8,720 nt of DNA, from positions 1 through 8,720 of the forward strand of contig SKWP01000137.1 in assembly GCA_007128865.1 (NCBI GenBank), written 5' to 3'. Shown in pieces: positions 6,613-8,720 of the stretch (within the stretch, counting starts at the first letter, position 1; each line of letters begins with the position of its first letter). A model generated the notes under the pieces. That model ran no database searches. It worked only from the letters and a program-made list of their open reading frames with translations, and had not been told where the DNA came from. This DNA comes from Paracoccaceae bacterium. GTDB taxonomy: Bacteria > Pseudomonadota > Alphaproteobacteria > Rhodobacterales > Rhodobacteraceae. The position numbers were made by a program, and so were the translations under genes.

Positions 6613-7709
6613 CGTTGACGCTGCAGGTCCGGCACCGGTTCGAGGGGTTCGCGCTGGATGTCGATGTCACCACCCCGCCGGGGGTGACGGTGCTGTTCGG
6701 CCCGTCGGGTTCGGGCAAGACCACGCTGGTCAACGCGGTGGCAGGGCTGCTGCGCCCCGACGCCGGCCGGATCGCGGCGGGCGACTGGGTGCTGATGGAC
6801 ACGGCCGCGCGGCGCTGGCTGCCGCCGCACCGCCGCAGGCTGGGCTACATCTTTCAGGAGGGGCGGCTGTTTCCGCACATGACGGTGCGCCAGAACCTCG
6901 CCTACGGCCGCTGGTTCGCCCCCCGCGACGCCCGCGGCGAAAGCTTTGATCGGGTGGTGGAGATGCTCGGCATCGGCCATCTGCTGGGGCGGCGGCCCGG
7001 CGCGCTCTCGGGTGGCGAAAAAAGCCGCGTTGCCATCGGCCGGGCGCTGCTGGCCGGGCCCAGGCTGATCCTGGCCGATGAACCGCTCGCGGCCCTCGAC
7101 GAGGCGCGCAAGGCCGAGATCCTGCCCTATTTCGAGCGGCTGCGCGACGAGGTGTCGGTGCCGATCCTGTATGTCAGCCATGCTTCGGCCGAAGTCGCTC
7201 GGCTGGCAACCACCGTCGTCGCGTTGCGCAACGGCAAGGTCGCGGCGGTGGGACCGCCCGGGCAGGTGCTGGGCGATGCCGGGGCGATGGGCGCGCGCGG
7301 CGCGTCATCGGTGCTGACGGCGACTGTTGTGGCGCATCACGACGACGGGCTGACCGAGCTTGCCAACCCCGCCGGCCGATTGTGGCTGCCGGAAATCCCC
7401 GATCCGCCCGGCAGCGTGATCCGGGTCCAGATCATGGCCAATGACGTGATCCTTGCGCGCGGCCGGCCCGAAGGGCTTTCGGCGCAGACCATCCTGGCCG
7501 GAACCGTCGCACGCATGTTGCCCGGCCCCGGCCCCGGGGTCATGGTTCATGTCGCGGTGGCCGGACAGGAGATCGTCGCCCGCATCACGCGCCGCGCGGC
7601 CGAACAGATGGGCCTGCGCAACGGCGACAGCGTTCATGTCATCCTGAAAACCCTGTCGGTCGCCCGCGACCATGTCGGGGCCATGCCCGACCGCACCGCG
7701 ACGGCATGA
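6609..7709 (+). CDS. modC: Molybdate ABC transporter ATP-binding protein ModC
   Basis: This cytoplasmic ATPase powers ModB. In order: Walker A GPSGSGKTT (31-39), Q-loop IFQEGRLFPH (81-90), ABC signature LSGGE (133-137), Walker B LILADEP (153-159) with D157 and catalytic E158, D-loop ALD (162-164) and switch H191. Directly after the signature the protein reads EKSRVAIGRAL where E. coli ModC has EKQRVAIGRAL, a small change unlikely to matter. The C-terminal region (about 290-352, SAQTILAGTVARMLPG to VILKTL) is a Mop/TOBE domain, the molybdate-binding regulatory domain usual in ModC. At 366 residues it is slightly longer than most because of a 14-residue unstructured tail. The start ATG overlaps the modB stop, and a G-rich run before it can act as ribosome-binding site. 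Confidence 0.95.
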   Translation: MTLTLQVRHRFEGFALDVDVTTPPGVTVLFGPSGSGKTTLVNAVAGLLRPDAGRIAAGDWVLMDTAARRWLPPHRRRLGYIFQEGRLFPHMTVRQNLAYGRWFAPRDARGESFDRVVEMLGIGHLLGRRPGALSGGEKSRVAIGRALLAGPRLILADEPLAALDEARKAEILPYFERLRDEVSVPILYVSHASAEVARLATTVVALRNGKVAAVGPPGQVLGDAGAMGARGASSVLTATVVAHHDDGLTELANPAGRLWLPEIPDPPGSVIRVQIMANDVILARGRPEGLSAQTILAGTVARMLPGPGPGVMVHVAVAGQEIVARITRRAAEQMGLRNGDSVHVILKTLSVARDHVGAMPDRTATA

Positions 7710-7746
7710 CGGCAGCGGCCGGCAGCGGCCGGCCGCCGAACCCGGA
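7710..7746. repeat. GC-rich hairpin and tandem 10-mer between convergent genes
   Basis: The 37-nt gap between the modC and malonyl-CoA synthetase stops contains GGCAGCGGCC twice in tandem (7711-7720 and 7721-7730). It also has a perfect 9-bp stem, GCGGCCGGC (7715-7723) with GCCGGCCGC (7728-7736), closing a 4-nt loop. No T tract follows on either strand, so it is not a canonical intrinsic terminator. It could still slow polymerases or protect the 3' ends of both convergent messages. Confidence 0.45.
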
Positions 7747-8720
7747 TCAGGCCGTGAAACGCCCGGAAAAACGGGCGCGCAGCTCGGTTTTCTGGACCTT
7801 GCCCATGGTGTTGCGCGGCAACGCATCGAGGATTTCCAGCGCCCTGGGCTGCTTGAAGCGTGCAAGGCTCTGGCCAAGCGCGGCAGCGATGGCGGCAAGA
7901 TCGGGGGTCTCGCCGGGTTCGGGCACCACGACCCCCAGAACCGCCTCGCCAAGATCGGGATGCGGCACGCCCACAACAGCCGATTCCAGCACGCCGGGCT
8001 GGCTGTCGAGCACCTCCTCCACCTCCTTGGGATAAACATTGAACCCGCCGGTGATCACCAGATCCTTCTGCCGGCCAACCAGCGCCAGATAGCCGTCGGG
8101 CTCGAACCGGCCCAGATCGCCGGTGATGAAGAAGCCGTCGGCGCGCATGTCCTCGGCGGTCTTCTCGGGCATGCGCCAGTAACCGCCGAACACATTGGGC
8201 CCGCGCACCTCGACCCGGCCGGTCTGGCCCTGTGGCAGGCTTTCGCCGGTTTCCGGATCGGTGATGCGGACCTCGACGCCCGGCAGCGGCGGCCCGACGG
8301 TGCCGGCACGCCGTTCCCCCGCATAGGGATTGGAGGTGATCATGTTGGTTTCGGTCATGCCGTAGCGTTCGAGGATGCGATGCCCGGTGCGGGCGGCGAA
8401 TGCGTCATGGGTTTCGGCCAGCAGCGGCGCCGAGCCCGAAACAAATAGCCGCATATGGGCCACCGCGTCGCGGGTCAGGCGGGGATCGGACAGCATCCGG
8501 GTGTAGAAGGTCGGCACCCCCATCAGCGATGTCGCCGCCGGCAGATGCGCAAACAGCGCATCGATATCGAAGCCGGGCATGAAGATCATCGCCCCACCCG
8601 ACAGCAGCAGCACGTTGCTGGCCACGAAAAGCCCGTGGGTATGAAAGATCGGCAGCATGTGCAGCAGCACGTCGTCGGGGCCATAGCACCATTCGCGCAC
8701 CAGCACCTCGGCGTTGGACA
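7747..8720 (-). CDS. matB: Malonyl-CoA synthetase (MatB-like), C-terminal part
   Basis: This is an acyl-adenylate-forming enzyme predicted to join malonate to CoA using ATP. The gene reads leftward and enters from the right edge: the frame stays open through the last base (S-N-A-E before the GTG at 8706), so that GTG is not the start and roughly the first third, including the ATP P-loop, is missing. Counting from 8706: PIFHTHGLF (19-27), GVPTFYTRML (63-72), ERYGMTETNMITSNPY (113-128), TGDLG (195-199), the hinge GRQKDLVITGG (211-221) and PRNTMGKVQK (297-306), whose K303 is the expected catalytic lysine. HTHGLF and YGMTETNM.TSNPY are typical of MatB rather than long-chain acyl-CoA ligases. It probably supports malonate use or malonyl-CoA supply. 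A related methylmalonate or general dicarboxylate CoA ligase is possible. It converges on modC and is not part of that operon. Confidence 0.82.
   Translation of the reverse strand, partial: SNAEVLVREWCYGPDDVLLHMLPIFHTHGLFVASNVLLLSGGAMIFMPGFDIDALFAHLPAATSLMGVPTFYTRMLSDPRLTRDAVAHMRLFVSGSAPLLAETHDAFAARTGHRILERYGMTETNMITSNPYAGERRAGTVGPPLPGVEVRITDPETGESLPQGQTGRVEVRGPNVFGGYWRMPEKTAEDMRADGFFITGDLGRFEPDGYLALVGRQKDLVITGGFNVYPKEVEEVLDSQPGVLESAVVGVPHPDLGEAVLGVVVPEPGETPDLAAIAAALGQSLARFKQPRALEILDALPRNTMGKVQKTELRARFSGRFTA

Noticed and set aside
7021..7060. Change after the ModC signature (EKSR instead of EKQR) as a defect
   Set aside because: All catalytic motifs are intact, and this position varies in ABC ATPases.
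7672..8448. A 258-codon plus-strand frame overlapping the end of modC and the malonyl-CoA synthetase gene
   Set aside because: It lies mostly antisense to strongly conserved MatB motifs and shows no family resemblance of its own.

Overview
The window is GC-rich, densely packed DNA. Start/stop overlaps, protein families and base composition suggest a free-living alphaproteobacterium (Rhodobacterales- or Rhodospirillales-like). That taxonomic call is an inference; there is no rRNA or other marker gene here. No RNA genes, insertion sequences, CRISPR arrays or attachment sites were seen, and no stretch over 300 bases lacks a gene.

Layout, left to right: (1) The 3' part of a membrane-associated multiheme cytochrome c gene runs in from the left edge and ends at 1024. 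Its sequence resembles the cytochrome subunits that take electrons from xanthine-dehydrogenase-family molybdenum hydroxylases. A hairpin terminator follows. (2) An intergenic region of about 100 bp holds a perfect 8-bp inverted repeat and a possible promoter. (3) A translationally coupled three-gene operon (1192-4588) encodes a TAXI-type TRAP transporter: periplasmic binding protein, a small secreted DUF1850 protein and a fused 4TM/12TM permease. A second hairpin terminator follows. (4) A short ModE-type regulator without molybdate-binding domains (4656-5060) precedes modA-modB-modC (5123-7709), a complete molybdate ABC importer. A near-perfect palindrome sits in the short leader of modA. (5) A convergent gene on the minus strand (7747 to beyond the right edge) encodes the C-terminal two thirds of a malonyl-CoA synthetase (MatB-like).

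How they fit together: ModABC brings in molybdate, which is needed for molybdopterin cofactor. The cytochrome on the left probably serves a molybdoenzyme encoded just outside the window, so the region may combine a molybdoenzyme, its metal supply and an organic-acid-type TRAP importer. The TRAP substrate cannot be read from the sequence. I see nothing that clearly amounts to an undescribed system. The least understood parts are the DUF1850 protein locked into the TRAP operon, the domain-poor ModE and the palindromes in front of the two transport operons.
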